From: Bacteroidota bacterium
GTDB lineage: Bacteria > Bacteroidota > Bacteroidia > Chitinophagales > Saprospiraceae
Length of the DNA: 64,000 bases
Reading direction: 5' to 3'
NCBI GenBank assembly: GCA_020160935.1
Contig: JAIUPL010000004.1
Location: forward strand, 186,001 to 250,000
Shown: positions 34,582-45,855 of the stretch, in pieces
Position numbering within the stretch: the stretch's first letter is position 1
How the letters are laid out: each line of letters starts with the position of its first letter
The notes under the pieces: generated by a model
Seen by the model: the letters and a program-made list of their open reading frames with translations, nothing else
Told to the model about the DNA's origin: nothing
Database searches by the model: none
Position numbers and translations under genes: made by a program

Positions 34582-34749
34582 AGTTATCGGTTATCAGGGT
34601 TGGTAAGGTTGAGAAGTTGAAGGGTTGAGAAGTTGAGTCTCATCTGGTCAACAAGGATCAATTGTTTCGTTGTATGTGTAACTGAATCTCAACCCCTCAA
34701 CTACTCAACCTTACCAACCCTGATAACTGATAACCAATAACGGATAACT
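34582..34749. repeat. Palindrome, family C copy 2
   Basis: The left arm 34582-34637 (AGTTATCGGTTATCAGGGTT, then GAGAAGTTGAAGGGTTGAGA) pairs with 34687-34749. The 49-nt loop is nearly the same as in the palindrome at 27767-27910 (TCTCATCTGGTCAACAAGG, AATTGTTTCGTTGTA). The outer ends add a GTTATC-type unit absent from copy 1. It separates pdxA from ppgK. Confidence 0.88.
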
Positions 34750-34773
34750 AAAAAACAAAACCAACCAACAATT

Positions 34774-35520
34774 ATGAATGCAATTTTAGGCATTGATGTA
34801 GGCGCTTCCGGAATAAAGGGCGCTTTAGTGGACGTACACAATGGAAGACTCCAGGGAGAGCGCTTTCGTGTGCCTACCCCGCACCCTTCCACGCCCGAAG
34901 CGATGGGGGGGGCATTTGCCGAAATTGTAGAGTTTTTTAACTACAAAGGCCCGATTGGCTGCGGCTTTCCTGCCATTGTCAAACATGGCGTGGCCCAATC
35001 TGCTGCCAATATCGACGAAAGTTGGATCGGCACCAATGCCGAACAGGTGTTTGGCCAGCATACAGGCTGCCCGGTATTCGTTACCAACGACGCTGACGCT
35101 GCCGGTATGGCAGAAATGCGTTATGGTGTAGGCAAGGGCGAAGAAGGAGTGGTAATGCTGATTACCATTGGAACAGGGCTTGGTACGGCGCTGTTTTACA
35201 AAGGCATGATGATTCCCAACACGGAACTGGGCCACCTGCTGTGGCCTCATGGCAAATCCGCCGAAGCCTATGCATCTTCCGGCGCGCGCGAACGCCTGAA
35301 AATCAGCCGAAAGGAGTGGGCCGAGCGCTTCAATGGCTACTTGCTGCACCTGGAGCGCCTGTTTTCACCCGACTTGTTTATTCTCGGTGGTGGCGAGAGC
35401 AAGTTTTTTGAGCAGTATAAATCGCAATTGCACACCCAGGCACGGGTCATACCTGCCAAACTGCTGAACAACGCTGGCATTATCGGCGCAGCAGTGTATG
35501 CGGCTGAGCAGACTTCCTGA
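34774..35520 (+). CDS. ppgK: Polyphosphate glucokinase, ROK family
   Basis: The 248-residue product opens with the phosphate-binding [15 protein letters not shown], characteristic of PpgK, and has [13 protein letters not shown] and [12 protein letters not shown], followed by TELGHL. Length matches the family. It phosphorylates glucose using polyphosphate and often ATP. A free-standing gene behind a palindrome; no promoter recognised. Confidence 0.9.
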   Translation: MNAILGIDVGASGIKGALVDVHNGRLQGERFRVPTPHPSTPEAMGGAFAEIVEFFNYKGPIGCGFPAIVKHGVAQSAANIDESWIGTNAEQVFGQHTGCPVFVTNDADAAGMAEMRYGVGKGEEGVVMLITIGTGLGTALFYKGMMIPNTELGHLLWPHGKSAEAYASSGARERLKISRKEWAERFNGYLLHLERLFSPDLFILGGGESKFFEQYKSQLHTQARVIPAKLLNNAGIIGAAVYAAEQTS

Positions 35521-35634
35521 AGCGGCTACTCAACTCCATTGTTGCAGATGCTGCCAGAAATAATCCGGTAAGGTATAAGGTATCTTTTGACCATTCTGCA
35601 TGGGTGCGTATTTTGGTGTTACAAGGTACGTTTA

Positions 35635-36483
35635 TTATTGTTTCAGCACTATATTGTCAATTAACCGCACCTCCCCCGCAAATGCGGCCGTGCAGGCTAC
35701 AATAAACTCGCTGTCCGCCCAGTGCGCCACTGGCAGTAGTGAAATACCATCCACAATGTCAAAGTATTCAGGGCGAAGACCGGCAGCCTCCAGGCGTTGC
35801 ATGGCTTCTGTTTGAATGCCCGAAGCCGGGCGGGTACGCAGGGTTTCTGCTGCCCATTGCAAGGTTTGAAAAATAACGGGGGCGATACTGCGCATATCAG
35901 CGCTCAAGCGCAGATTCCGGCTCGACATAGCCAGGCCATCCGCTTCACGCATCGTAGGGCACATCACCAGTTCGACCTTCAAGTGCATCTGCCGGATCAT
36001 ATCGCGTACGATTGTCAATTGCTGAAAATCTTTCTGCCCCATGTACAGGCTGTCTGGCTGTACGATGTCGAGCAGGCGATGTACCACCGTAGCCATGCCC
36101 TTGAAGTGACCGGGACGAAAAACACCCTCCATTACTTTATCCAGTTGCCGGAAATCGAGGTCGATGGAGACGTCTATCCCTGGTGGATACACTTCTTCTA
36201 CACTGGGCATAAAAACCGCATCGCAACCATTGTTATGCAGCAAAAGAATATCCTTTTCCGGCGTGCGAGGGTATTTTTCCAGGTCTTTCGGGTCATTGAA
36301 CTGGGTCGGGTTGACGAAAATGCTGGCAACAGTGCGGTGACCGGCGCGGCACGACATCCGAATAAGTTCCATATGGCCGTCGTGCAAAGCGCCCATGGTG
36401 GGAGCGAAACCAATGCGCTGGCCTTCGGCGCGTTCCCGGGCGACCCATGCCTGCAGGTCGGACACCTTTTTGAAAATATGCAT
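35635..36483 (-). CDS. panC: Pantothenate synthetase
   Basis: ATG at 36483 gives 282 residues, the normal PanC length; a 69-codon upstream open extension has no PanC-like sequence. Motifs are RIGFAPTMGALHDGHMELI (ATP site), FVNPTQFNDPKDL, YMGQKDFQQLTIVR and MSSRNLRLS. It joins pantoate and beta-alanine in CoA biosynthesis. A TACTTTTG box at 36517-36510 lies 26 nt upstream. Confidence 0.95.
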   Translation of the reverse strand: MHIFKKVSDLQAWVARERAEGQRIGFAPTMGALHDGHMELIRMSCRAGHRTVASIFVNPTQFNDPKDLEKYPRTPEKDILLLHNNGCDAVFMPSVEEVYPPGIDVSIDLDFRQLDKVMEGVFRPGHFKGMATVVHRLLDIVQPDSLYMGQKDFQQLTIVRDMIRQMHLKVELVMCPTMREADGLAMSSRNLRLSADMRSIAPVIFQTLQWAAETLRTRPASGIQTEAMQRLEAAGLRPEYFDIVDGISLLPVAHWADSEFIVACTAAFAGEVRLIDNIVLKQ

Positions 36484-36652
36484 CGTAATGGTAGGTTGGC
36501 TTTCCGCAGCAAAAGTATGTGGCGAACTCGGGCAAGATGCGCATTGAATCCCGATTTCTTTTGAATATTGCAACATAAAAACGATGCAAGGTGAAACCAT
36601 ATCTTTCAACTTGCACATTTTCAAATAGTTACAAGAAACATTCAGGAACATT

Positions 36653-38587
36653 ATGTCCGGGAAAAAACCTGCCAAAAACAACATCAGCATCCAGAAACCG
36701 CAGTCGGACGGTATGGCGCCTTACCGGGTGTTTCTGTGGCTGGCATTTGGCGCCAACGCATTGTTCTTTTGGTGGCAATGTCTGGACAGGTACCTGGCCC
36801 CCCGATTTTTGTTCCTGTCGCTGGCATTGCTGGGCTGCCTTGTTTGGCTTTGGCGCGATTTGAAACAATATGCCGACTGGCAATTGCGCCCTTTCGATGC
36901 ACTTTTGCTGGGTTGGCTGGGCTGGAATGCGGCCTCCATCGGCTGGGCATTCAGTTGGTCGGAATCCATTTTTTATACCCAGAAAATATTTCTCCTGTAT
37001 GCAGTGTACTGGATGCTTCGCCAGGCGTTGCAACGCAACGAAGGGATGGTGCGCAGGGCCTTGTTCAGGATTCACCTGTGGCTAACGTGGATAGTTTGTG
37101 GCATCCTTATCATTCAACTGGTTATTGCTGCAGGTCGCGACGGCTTGAGCAATGAGGCCTTATACGACTACGCCAGTGCCGTGTATGGCAACAAAAGCCT
37201 GGCCTCCGAATTCCTGTTTTTTTTGCTGGTCATCAATGTCTTGTTTTATAGAGAATTTGCACGCAAATCGGTATTTTATGCCACCATTTGCCTGCAATTG
37301 ATCCTCATTCTTTTGCTGCAAACCCGCACCACCTACCTGGCCCTGGCCTTGGGAGCGCTGTTGTATTTCCCGCTTCGCGCCTGGCTGGATGAGGCTTTTC
37401 GACCCGTTTTTTTAAAAAAAATACTACCCGCAGGCGTCGTAGCCTTGCTACTGCTGGCGGGCATAGTAGCAGTAAAAGGCCGTGGCAGCAGCCTGCTCGA
37501 ACGCCTCAACCCTGCAACCTACCTCGAAAGTGTGTCGGCCAATGAACGCCGCTTCGTGTGGTACAAAACAGACATGCTCAACCGCGACCACTACTGGGTG
37601 GGCGTTGGCAATGGCAGTTGGAAATTCTGGTTCCCTTCCAAAAGCATCGAGGGCGGGTACCGGCTACAGGAGCAAAATGTGGTTTTCACCCGCGCCCACA
37701 ATGACTACCTGGAAATACGATCCGAGTTGGGCATCATTGGAGTGACGCTGTACTGTCTGCTGTTTGTATGGGCCTTTTTTATGGCAGGGCGCTTGTTGAA
37801 AAAAAGAAAGGAGACCGCCTTTCGCCATGAAGTTTTGGCGCTTGTGGCCGGATTGCTGGGCTATTGCCTGATTCAATATTTTGATTTTCCCCGGGAACGA
37901 ATAGAAATGCAGGCAATGCTGGCGTTACTGTTTGCATACATTGCTTTTTACGATCAGAAAACCGCGCCGGATGCACCTTCTTTGAAATTTCAAAGCGTAG
38001 CAGATTCATTTCTCGGGCTGCTCGCGCTCGGCCTTGTCCTGAATGTATGGATTGGCTGGAGCCGTGTGAACGGCGAAATCCATACTGTTCGAGCCATGGA
38101 GGCGCAAAGCCGCAAAAACTTCCGTTTGTTGGTGCAGGAAGCCCAAAAAAGTCGCAATCTTTTTAATGAATACAACGATGTAGCCATTCCTTTGCAATGG
38201 CATGAGGGCATTGGCTATTATTACTTGGATGATGCAGCGGCCAGTGTAGGGGCGTTTGAAGAGGCATACAGGCTCAACCCCTGGTCGTTTCAGGTACTGA
38301 ACAATTATGCTTCTGCATTGCTGAAACAGGGCGATATTAACAAAGCGATTCAGGTGCTCGAACAGGCCGTTACCATCAATCCAAGATTTGACGAAGGCAA
38401 ACTAAGCCTTTCCTATGCATACATGGAACTGAACGAGTTCCCGAAAGCCCTGGAATGGGCAAATCGCATCGATACGATTCCCAACCCCCAAACAGAAGAC
38501 GCACGCCTCAAAAACCGCGAAACGCTGAATCGGCAGGCACTTTTCCTTACAGAAATACAAAAACGCATGGCCGTCGGGAAAAAGTAA
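36653..38587 (+). CDS. O-antigen ligase/polymerase-like membrane protein with C-terminal TPRs
   Basis: The 644-residue product has about ten to twelve membrane helices, the Wzy_C-type central loop (QTRTTYLALALGALL, FTRAHNDYLEIRSELGIIG) and a C-terminal soluble region from about residue 520 with tetratricopeptide repeats (AVGAFEEAYRLNPWSFQV, NKAIQVLEQAVTINPRFD). Proteins of this plan ligate or polymerise surface glycans, or in some cases glycosylate proteins. No other polysaccharide genes are adjacent, so the glycan is unknown. Confidence 0.82.
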   Translation: MSGKKPAKNNISIQKPQSDGMAPYRVFLWLAFGANALFFWWQCLDRYLAPRFLFLSLALLGCLVWLWRDLKQYADWQLRPFDALLLGWLGWNAASIGWAFSWSESIFYTQKIFLLYAVYWMLRQALQRNEGMVRRALFRIHLWLTWIVCGILIIQLVIAAGRDGLSNEALYDYASAVYGNKSLASEFLFFLLVINVLFYREFARKSVFYATICLQLILILLLQTRTTYLALALGALLYFPLRAWLDEAFRPVFLKKILPAGVVALLLLAGIVAVKGRGSSLLERLNPATYLESVSANERRFVWYKTDMLNRDHYWVGVGNGSWKFWFPSKSIEGGYRLQEQNVVFTRAHNDYLEIRSELGIIGVTLYCLLFVWAFFMAGRLLKKRKETAFRHEVLALVAGLLGYCLIQYFDFPRERIEMQAMLALLFAYIAFYDQKTAPDAPSLKFQSVADSFLGLLALGLVLNVWIGWSRVNGEIHTVRAMEAQSRKNFRLLVQEAQKSRNLFNEYNDVAIPLQWHEGIGYYYLDDAAASVGAFEEAYRLNPWSFQVLNNYASALLKQGDINKAIQVLEQAVTINPRFDEGKLSLSYAYMELNEFPKALEWANRIDTIPNPQTEDARLKNRETLNRQALFLTEIQKRMAVGKK

Positions 38588-38722
38588 ACGTTTACCCAAC
38601 CTTCCGGCTTTGTGTATGTTGTACTTTCAGATATTTCAATTTTTTTTGAAAATACATAAAACGAGCGCTTTTCTTTTCATTTGCATGCAGCTCTGGGAAA
38701 AGCCCTTTTTGCTACCGTTACG

Positions 38723-39691
38723 ATGTCTCTAGATGTAATAAAACGCCCTATTGCAACCGAACTGGATATTTTCGAAGGCCGGTTTCGGGAAGCCATGCGC
38801 AGCAAAGTCGCTCTGCTCGACAAAATCACCTGGTACATCGTACAGCGCAAGGGAAAACAGGTGCGGCCCATGCTGGTGCTGCTCAGCGCGCGGCTGTTTG
38901 GCCCCATCAACGAAGCCACTTATACGGCTGCCTCCCTGATCGAACTGCTGCACACCGCATCGCTGGTACACGACGACGTGGTGGATGATGCCAACGAACG
39001 GCGCGGTTTTTTCTCCATCAATGCCCTCTGGAAAAACAAAATTGCCGTGCTGGTCGGCGATTTTCTGCTCTCTCAAGGCCTGCTTATTTCCGTACGTACA
39101 GGTCAGTATAAAATGCTGGAAATCGTGAGCCGCTCTGTGCAGGAACTGGCCGAGGGCGAACTCCTGCAAATGGAAAAAGCCCGCCGCCTCGACATAAAGG
39201 AGGAAGTGTACTACGAAATCATCCGCCAGAAAACCGCCTCGCTCATTGCCGCGGCTTGCAGCGCAGGCGCGATCAGCACCTCGCCCGACGACGAAACTTT
39301 CCAGAAAATGTGGCTGTTCGGCGAGAAAACGGGCATGGCCTTTCAAATCCGCGACGACCTGTTCGACTTCGGCGTCGACGACGTAGGCAAACCACTCGGC
39401 ATCGACATCAAAGAGAAAAAAATGACCCTGCCGCTCATATATGCCCTCACGCACACCGACCGCAGTACGCGCCGGAAAATGATCAATATCGTAAAAAATG
39501 AAAGCCACCGCACCGAAAAAGTGGCCGAAGTGATCGAGTTTGTGCGCAACAGCGGCGGCATCGAATATTCCGAACAAGCCATGTATCGCTTCCGCCAGGA
39601 AGCCTTCGACCTGCTGGAAACGCTGCCGGACAGCGAGGCTCGGAGGGCCATGCGCGAGTTGCTGATTTTTGTGACGGAGAGGAAGAAGTAG
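38723..39691 (+). CDS. Polyprenyl (octaprenyl-type) diphosphate synthase
   Basis: ATG at 38723 gives 322 residues. Both aspartate-rich motifs are present, LVHDDVVDDANERR (FARM) and FQIRDDLFDFGVDDVGK (SARM), along with GKQVRPMLVLLSARLFG. It builds long-chain polyprenyl diphosphate, most likely the menaquinone side chain precursor. The stop is 5 bp from the end of the convergent R-M nuclease gene. Confidence 0.92.
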   Translation: MSLDVIKRPIATELDIFEGRFREAMRSKVALLDKITWYIVQRKGKQVRPMLVLLSARLFGPINEATYTAASLIELLHTASLVHDDVVDDANERRGFFSINALWKNKIAVLVGDFLLSQGLLISVRTGQYKMLEIVSRSVQELAEGELLQMEKARRLDIKEEVYYEIIRQKTASLIAAACSAGAISTSPDDETFQKMWLFGEKTGMAFQIRDDLFDFGVDDVGKPLGIDIKEKKMTLPLIYALTHTDRSTRRKMINIVKNESHRTEKVAEVIEFVRNSGGIEYSEQAMYRFRQEAFDLLETLPDSEARRAMRELLIFVTERKK

Positions 39692-39696
39692 GGAGA

Positions 39697-40434
39697 TCAG
39701 CGGTTTTTACCCGAATTAAACGCCACTAATTTTGGCCAGTCAATAGAGCCGTCAGATTTGCAAAAATCCTTGCCGAACTGGAGCGTGAACTGGTTGATCA
39801 TCTTGGCATACTCCTCCTGAAATGCGTCGTTTTTCTCTTGCGCTTTATGCCCTAGTGGTTCAATAATTTCTGTGTACAGGTTTTCGTTGCCGGAAATAAA
39901 TGCCCAAAATTCCTGTCCGCAGTATTTGTAATAATCTCCTTTGTCGGGATGGTTATCTTTCCCATAGCAACAGCCGTTTACAGCAACCACCTGAACTCCG
40001 GAGCCGCTGGTTCTCAGGGTTTTGATAGCAGACTTAAAATCATCCCGCATTTTTTTGATTTGGCTGGAATTGCCCCAGTTAGGCCCAGATTTTATATTGA
40101 CAATGTATCGAATACCACCTTTATCAAATTCCAGGTCTACGCCGGTGATACCCGATTTTCGCCCTTCGTATACCTTCCCATTAATAAAAATAGCCAGGCC
40201 TTCCAGCCAATCGCCAAAAATGGTTTCTTCATTGGAAGAAATAAAGGCATCTGTGAGACTGCGGATAATTTGTTCTGCCGTGAGCAGGTATTTTGCTCTG
40301 AAGAGATATGGATTTTTCTTGCGAAGTACCGTATTCAACTTCAATTTTTTCAAGGAAGAAATACGTTTCTTGTGGAAGGTCTCAATGTTATTCTCAACGT
40401 ACTGTTTTACGTCGGCCGGGTTTAGTGCTTTCAT
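39697..40434 (-). CDS. Type II restriction endonuclease, PmeII-like
   Basis: The 245-residue product has a PD-(D/E)XK-type core: FGDWLEGLAIFING (Glu78), SGITGVDLEF (Asp100) and YIVNIKSGPNWGNSSQ (Lys115). The residue two before the Lys is Asn, not Asp/Glu, so the acid may be supplied elsewhere. The IKSGPNWGNSSQ stretch is what I associate with PmeII-family nucleases; the recognition site is not predicted. It overlaps the methyltransferase gene by 41 bp on the same strand, which supports the R-M pairing. Confidence 0.75.
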   Translation of the reverse strand: MKALNPADVKQYVENNIETFHKKRISSLKKLKLNTVLRKKNPYLFRAKYLLTAEQIIRSLTDAFISSNEETIFGDWLEGLAIFINGKVYEGRKSGITGVDLEFDKGGIRYIVNIKSGPNWGNSSQIKKMRDDFKSAIKTLRTSGSGVQVVAVNGCCYGKDNHPDKGDYYKYCGQEFWAFISGNENLYTEIIEPLGHKAQEKNDAFQEEYAKMINQFTLQFGKDFCKSDGSIDWPKLVAFNSGKNR

Positions 40435-41302
40435 ATTCAGTTGGTCTGGCGTCTAACAGGAATAATTGAAGGGGTTCTATTTGTTTTTTTACCATATCGT
40501 AATATTCCGGCATAATTTCTATACCTATAGAATCCCTGCGCAACCTTTGCGCTATGATATTGGTAGTTCCGGATCCCATAAATGGATCAAGTACTATATC
40601 ACCTTCTTTTGTAAAGAGTTTAATAAACCATTCCGGCAATTCCTCCGGGAAAGCGGCACTGTGATTTTTATTGCTACATTCGGTAGCCAGGTGCAGTACG
40701 TTGGTAGGATACGCTTTGTCGCGGTTTACCCAATTTGAAATGTTCTTGCCAAAACCACTACCGACTTTAGAAGGGTCGCGCATTTTGTCTGTATCACTTA
40801 GGTTTTTGAGTCGCGATTTGGCCCAATCGCCCATTGGAACCATTACCTCATCCTGGTACATATTAAAATGCTTCTGCTTGTTAAATTGCAGGAGCCGTTC
40901 CCAGGCATCCCGAAACCGGTTGGGCCATTTTCCAGGATAACAGTTTTTTTTGTGCCAAATGAATTCTTCGGTCCACAGCCAACCCTGTTTCCGCATGGCT
41001 ATGATCAATTCCATTACATAGGTACTGCGTTCACCTTCTACCACTTTTTCTTTTATGTTCAGCACAAAGGTTCCAGTAGGCTTCAGCACCCGAAGGAGTT
41101 GCTCTGAAACAGGAAGGAACCACTCCACATATTTGTCGGGGTGTATGCCGCCATATGTGCTTTTTCGCTGGTCGGCATATGGTGGAGAGGTGAAAATCAG
41201 ATCGACGGAGTTGTCGGGCAACTGTGTGAGGATTTCCCGGCTATCGCCGAGCAATAAGTCTGTTTTTACTTCAATCGGGCTATATGGATGCGAACTGCTC
41301 AT
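40394..41302 (-). CDS. Type II DNA methyltransferase, SPPY class (beta group)
   Basis: The 302-residue product has motif IV as FTSPPYADQ (SPPY at residues 39-42) ahead of motif I as LDPFMGSGTTNIIA (residues 238-251). This is the beta-group order, and SPPY favours N4-cytosine over N6-adenine methylation. Between them lies RFRDAWERLLQFNKQKHFN. It is first in its operon, with the nuclease start inside its last 41 bp, so host protection would precede cutting. Transcription probably begins 2-3 nt before the ATG (see promoter at 41310). Confidence 0.9.
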   Translation of the reverse strand: MSSSHPYSPIEVKTDLLLGDSREILTQLPDNSVDLIFTSPPYADQRKSTYGGIHPDKYVEWFLPVSEQLLRVLKPTGTFVLNIKEKVVEGERSTYVMELIIAMRKQGWLWTEEFIWHKKNCYPGKWPNRFRDAWERLLQFNKQKHFNMYQDEVMVPMGDWAKSRLKNLSDTDKMRDPSKVGSGFGKNISNWVNRDKAYPTNVLHLATECSNKNHSAAFPEELPEWFIKLFTKEGDIVLDPFMGSGTTNIIAQRLRRDSIGIEIMPEYYDMVKKQIEPLQLFLLDARPTEYESTKPGRRKTVR

Positions 41303-41309
41303 AGGTGCA

Positions 41310-41339
41310 CAAAGATACCCTTTCCTAAATTTTAAACAA
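41310..41339 (-). promoter_or_regulatory. Bacteroidota-type promoter for the third R-M operon
   Basis: On the minus strand TTG (41339-41337), 19-nt spacer, TATCTTTG (41317-41310), with the ATG at 41302 after 7 nt. Element sequence and spacing are the same as for the Cfr10I-type operon. A near-leaderless mRNA is expected. Confidence 0.65.
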
Positions 41340-41369
41340 TAAGTTTTTAACGCTTATCCGTAACGCCCT

Positions 41370-42239
41370 CTACCCCCACCTCCGCAAAATCTCCCTCACC
41401 TGCTCCACATACCCACCTCCAAACAAATTCACATGTACCAGCAGGTAGTACAACTGATACACTTCCAGGCGTTTTTCAAACCCTGCTTCCAGCGGCCAGG
41501 CTTCCTCGTATGCTTTGTAGAAAGCAGTATCGAATCCGCCGAACAGCCGGCTCATCGCCAAATCCATTTCCCGGTGTGCAAAAGCCGCCGCCGGGTCGAT
41601 GAGCACCGCCTGCCCGATGGGATCGCACAAAAAATTGCCGCTCCACAGGTCGCCATGCGTCAGTGCTGGCGGTTCTTTGGGGCAAATGGACGCCAGTTTG
41701 CGGCACAGCCCATCCAGTTGGTTTTCATGCGTTTTTGTGAAATAACCTTTTTCGCAGGCAGGCAGCATTTGCACCCACAGGCGTTCCTCGGCATAAAACG
41801 ATTCCCAGGTGGCGTGCCGGGTATTCGACTGCGGCAAAGAGCCGATGAAATTGTGGTGCGCAAAACCGAATTGGGCCGAAGTATTGCCATGCAGATTCGC
41901 CAATGAGCGCCCAAAATTTTCCCAGAACAAGCGGTTTTTATAGCCGGATTCGATAAATTCCATCAACAAATAGCCGTAGCCGTCGTCCGTGATGCCATGC
42001 CCCAACGTGCGGGGCGTACGGATAACCCGAGAGGCGCCTAGCAGCGCCAGGCCTTGCGCCTCCGTTCGGAACATATCGGCTGCCAGCGCATGCCGGTTGG
42101 TTTTTACCAGCCATTGTCCGCCTTCTTTTGTGTGTAGTTGATATGCCTGGTGAATATCGCCGCCGGAAACAGCCCTGACAACGCCAATCGGCGCGCCCAG
42201 CATCGTTTCCATCCGATTTTTGACCGATACAGCCAGCAT
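41370..42239 (-). CDS. Fructosamine kinase family protein
   Basis: The 289-residue product has the aminoglycoside-phosphotransferase-like fold with AVSGGDIHQAYQL, the catalytic loop LTHGDLWSGNFL and the metal-binding LIDPAAAFAHREMDLAM. Bacterial members phosphorylate fructosamines or ribulosamines as a protein deglycation step. Its start directly abuts the stop of the sugar permease gene upstream (no spacer), so they form an operon. Confidence 0.88.
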   Translation of the reverse strand: MLAVSVKNRMETMLGAPIGVVRAVSGGDIHQAYQLHTKEGGQWLVKTNRHALAADMFRTEAQGLALLGASRVIRTPRTLGHGITDDGYGYLLMEFIESGYKNRLFWENFGRSLANLHGNTSAQFGFAHHNFIGSLPQSNTRHATWESFYAEERLWVQMLPACEKGYFTKTHENQLDGLCRKLASICPKEPPALTHGDLWSGNFLCDPIGQAVLIDPAAAFAHREMDLAMSRLFGGFDTAFYKAYEEAWPLEAGFEKRLEVYQLYYLLVHVNLFGGGYVEQVREILRRWG

Positions 42240-43586
42240 TTACAACACCTGTTGTTTGACGCGGTAGCCGTTGGTTACATAATACACCACGAAGGAAAAA
42301 CAGAGCAGCGGCACCAGCAGGGCCATTTTCATACCACCAGCGCCCGACAACAGTCCTGCAATGGGCGGCATCACCGCGCCGCCTACAATGGCCATGATGA
42401 CCAGCGAAGAGGCGAGTTTGGCTTCGGCAGGCGGCAACCCTTTGGTGGCCAGCGCAAAAATGGTCGGGAACATGATACTTTGGCAGAAATATGTGAGCAT
42501 AATGCACAAAATAGCCGTTGTGCCGCCCGTAGCAAATGCCAGCACCACCAGGCCTACCGCGGCCATGGAATACCACTGCAACACCTTGCGCGGCTCGTAG
42601 CGGCTCATCAGCCAGGTGCCCAGAAAACGGCCCAGCATAAACAACACGAGTGCAAAAGATGCGTGAAAACCGGCTATTCTCTCCGGCGTCATATTTCCCG
42701 CGTCGCCCACCAGTTTGTTGATAAAATCGGCATAGCCAAGCGCCACGCCGATATGGTCATTGGCAGCAAAATCCATTTTGAAATCGACAAAATAGCCCCA
42801 CAGAGTAGCCTGCGCGCCTACATTGGCAAACTGCGCCAAAATGCCCAGCGCCAGGTGGCGGTAGCGGCCTGGCAGACTAAAAATGCTCACATTACCTTCT
42901 GCGGCTTCCTCTTCCTTGCCGATTTCCGGCATTTTTGTCAGTGCAAATAATACGGCTACAGCCGCCACAATGATCGCGATCGTGAGATACGGCCCCTGCA
43001 CAGAAAGCGCTTCTTCTACCCGCGCCGCCTGGATCTGCTCGGGTGTCATCATGGCCAATGTGGAAGCATTGTATTCCTTTTTGGAAAAAATAAACAGGCT
43101 GCCAATGATAGGCCCAAGAATGATACTGATGCCGTTGAAAGACTGCGCAAAATTGATGCGCCACTCCGCTTCTTTGGCGTCACCCAAAACAGTCACGTAC
43201 AGGTTGGCGGCCGTTTCCAGAAACGCAAGTCCCGATGCAATGGCAAACAAGGCGAACAGGAAAAAAGCGTACACCCGCACGTCGGCAGCCGGATAAAACA
43301 GCAGGGCGCCGCCGGCGTACAGCAGCAATCCGGCCAAAATGCCGCGTTTGTAGCCCCATTTACGCATAAAAATACCCGCCGGGATGGCCATCACAAAATA
43401 TCCGAAGTAGAATGCCGAATCGACGATACCTGCCTGCCAGCGCTTCAGATCGAGGGCAAACTGAAAATGGCGGATCAGCGAGCCGTTGAGGCTGTTGGCA
43501 ATTCCCCACAGAAAAAACAGGCTGCACACCAGGGCAAAAGGAACCAGGTATGGGTTGCGGCCCGACGACGACGGTGTTGTACTCAT
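42240..43586 (-). CDS. Sugar MFS transporter (FucP-like)
   Basis: The 448-residue product has twelve probable membrane helices. LFFLWGIANSLNGSLIRHFQ and LAFLETAANLYVTVLGD match the fucose/glucose-galactose proton symporter group (FucP/GluP), and the helix-11 region AIVGGAVMPPIAGLLSG also fits. It would import a hexose or deoxyhexose into the cytoplasm. With a GH95 fucosidase in the window, fucose is one candidate substrate, but the two genes are 35 kb apart. Confidence 0.85.
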   Translation of the reverse strand: MSTTPSSSGRNPYLVPFALVCSLFFLWGIANSLNGSLIRHFQFALDLKRWQAGIVDSAFYFGYFVMAIPAGIFMRKWGYKRGILAGLLLYAGGALLFYPAADVRVYAFFLFALFAIASGLAFLETAANLYVTVLGDAKEAEWRINFAQSFNGISIILGPIIGSLFIFSKKEYNASTLAMMTPEQIQAARVEEALSVQGPYLTIAIIVAAVAVLFALTKMPEIGKEEEAAEGNVSIFSLPGRYRHLALGILAQFANVGAQATLWGYFVDFKMDFAANDHIGVALGYADFINKLVGDAGNMTPERIAGFHASFALVLFMLGRFLGTWLMSRYEPRKVLQWYSMAAVGLVVLAFATGGTTAILCIMLTYFCQSIMFPTIFALATKGLPPAEAKLASSLVIMAIVGGAVMPPIAGLLSGAGGMKMALLVPLLCFSFVVYYVTNGYRVKQQVL

Positions 43587-43639
43587 GGCGAAATATTTCG
43601 TTTTGCTTTTAGTCTGGCAAGGTTAGCAAACATTTTTGA

Positions 43640-45787
<2,148 letters not shown>

Positions 45788-45855
45788 CGATTTGGGGGAA
45801 TAAAAGCAGCTGGAAAATGATGGAAGGTTATATTTGGCTAAAACTTGACACGCCG

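Noticed and set aside
35521-35634. A small gene between ppgK and panC
   Set aside because: The gap is 114 bp between convergent stops, with no conserved-looking frame or start site.
36484-36690. A 69-codon N-terminal extension of panC
   Set aside because: The normal PanC start lies at 36483 and a TACTTTTG promoter box falls within the supposed extension.
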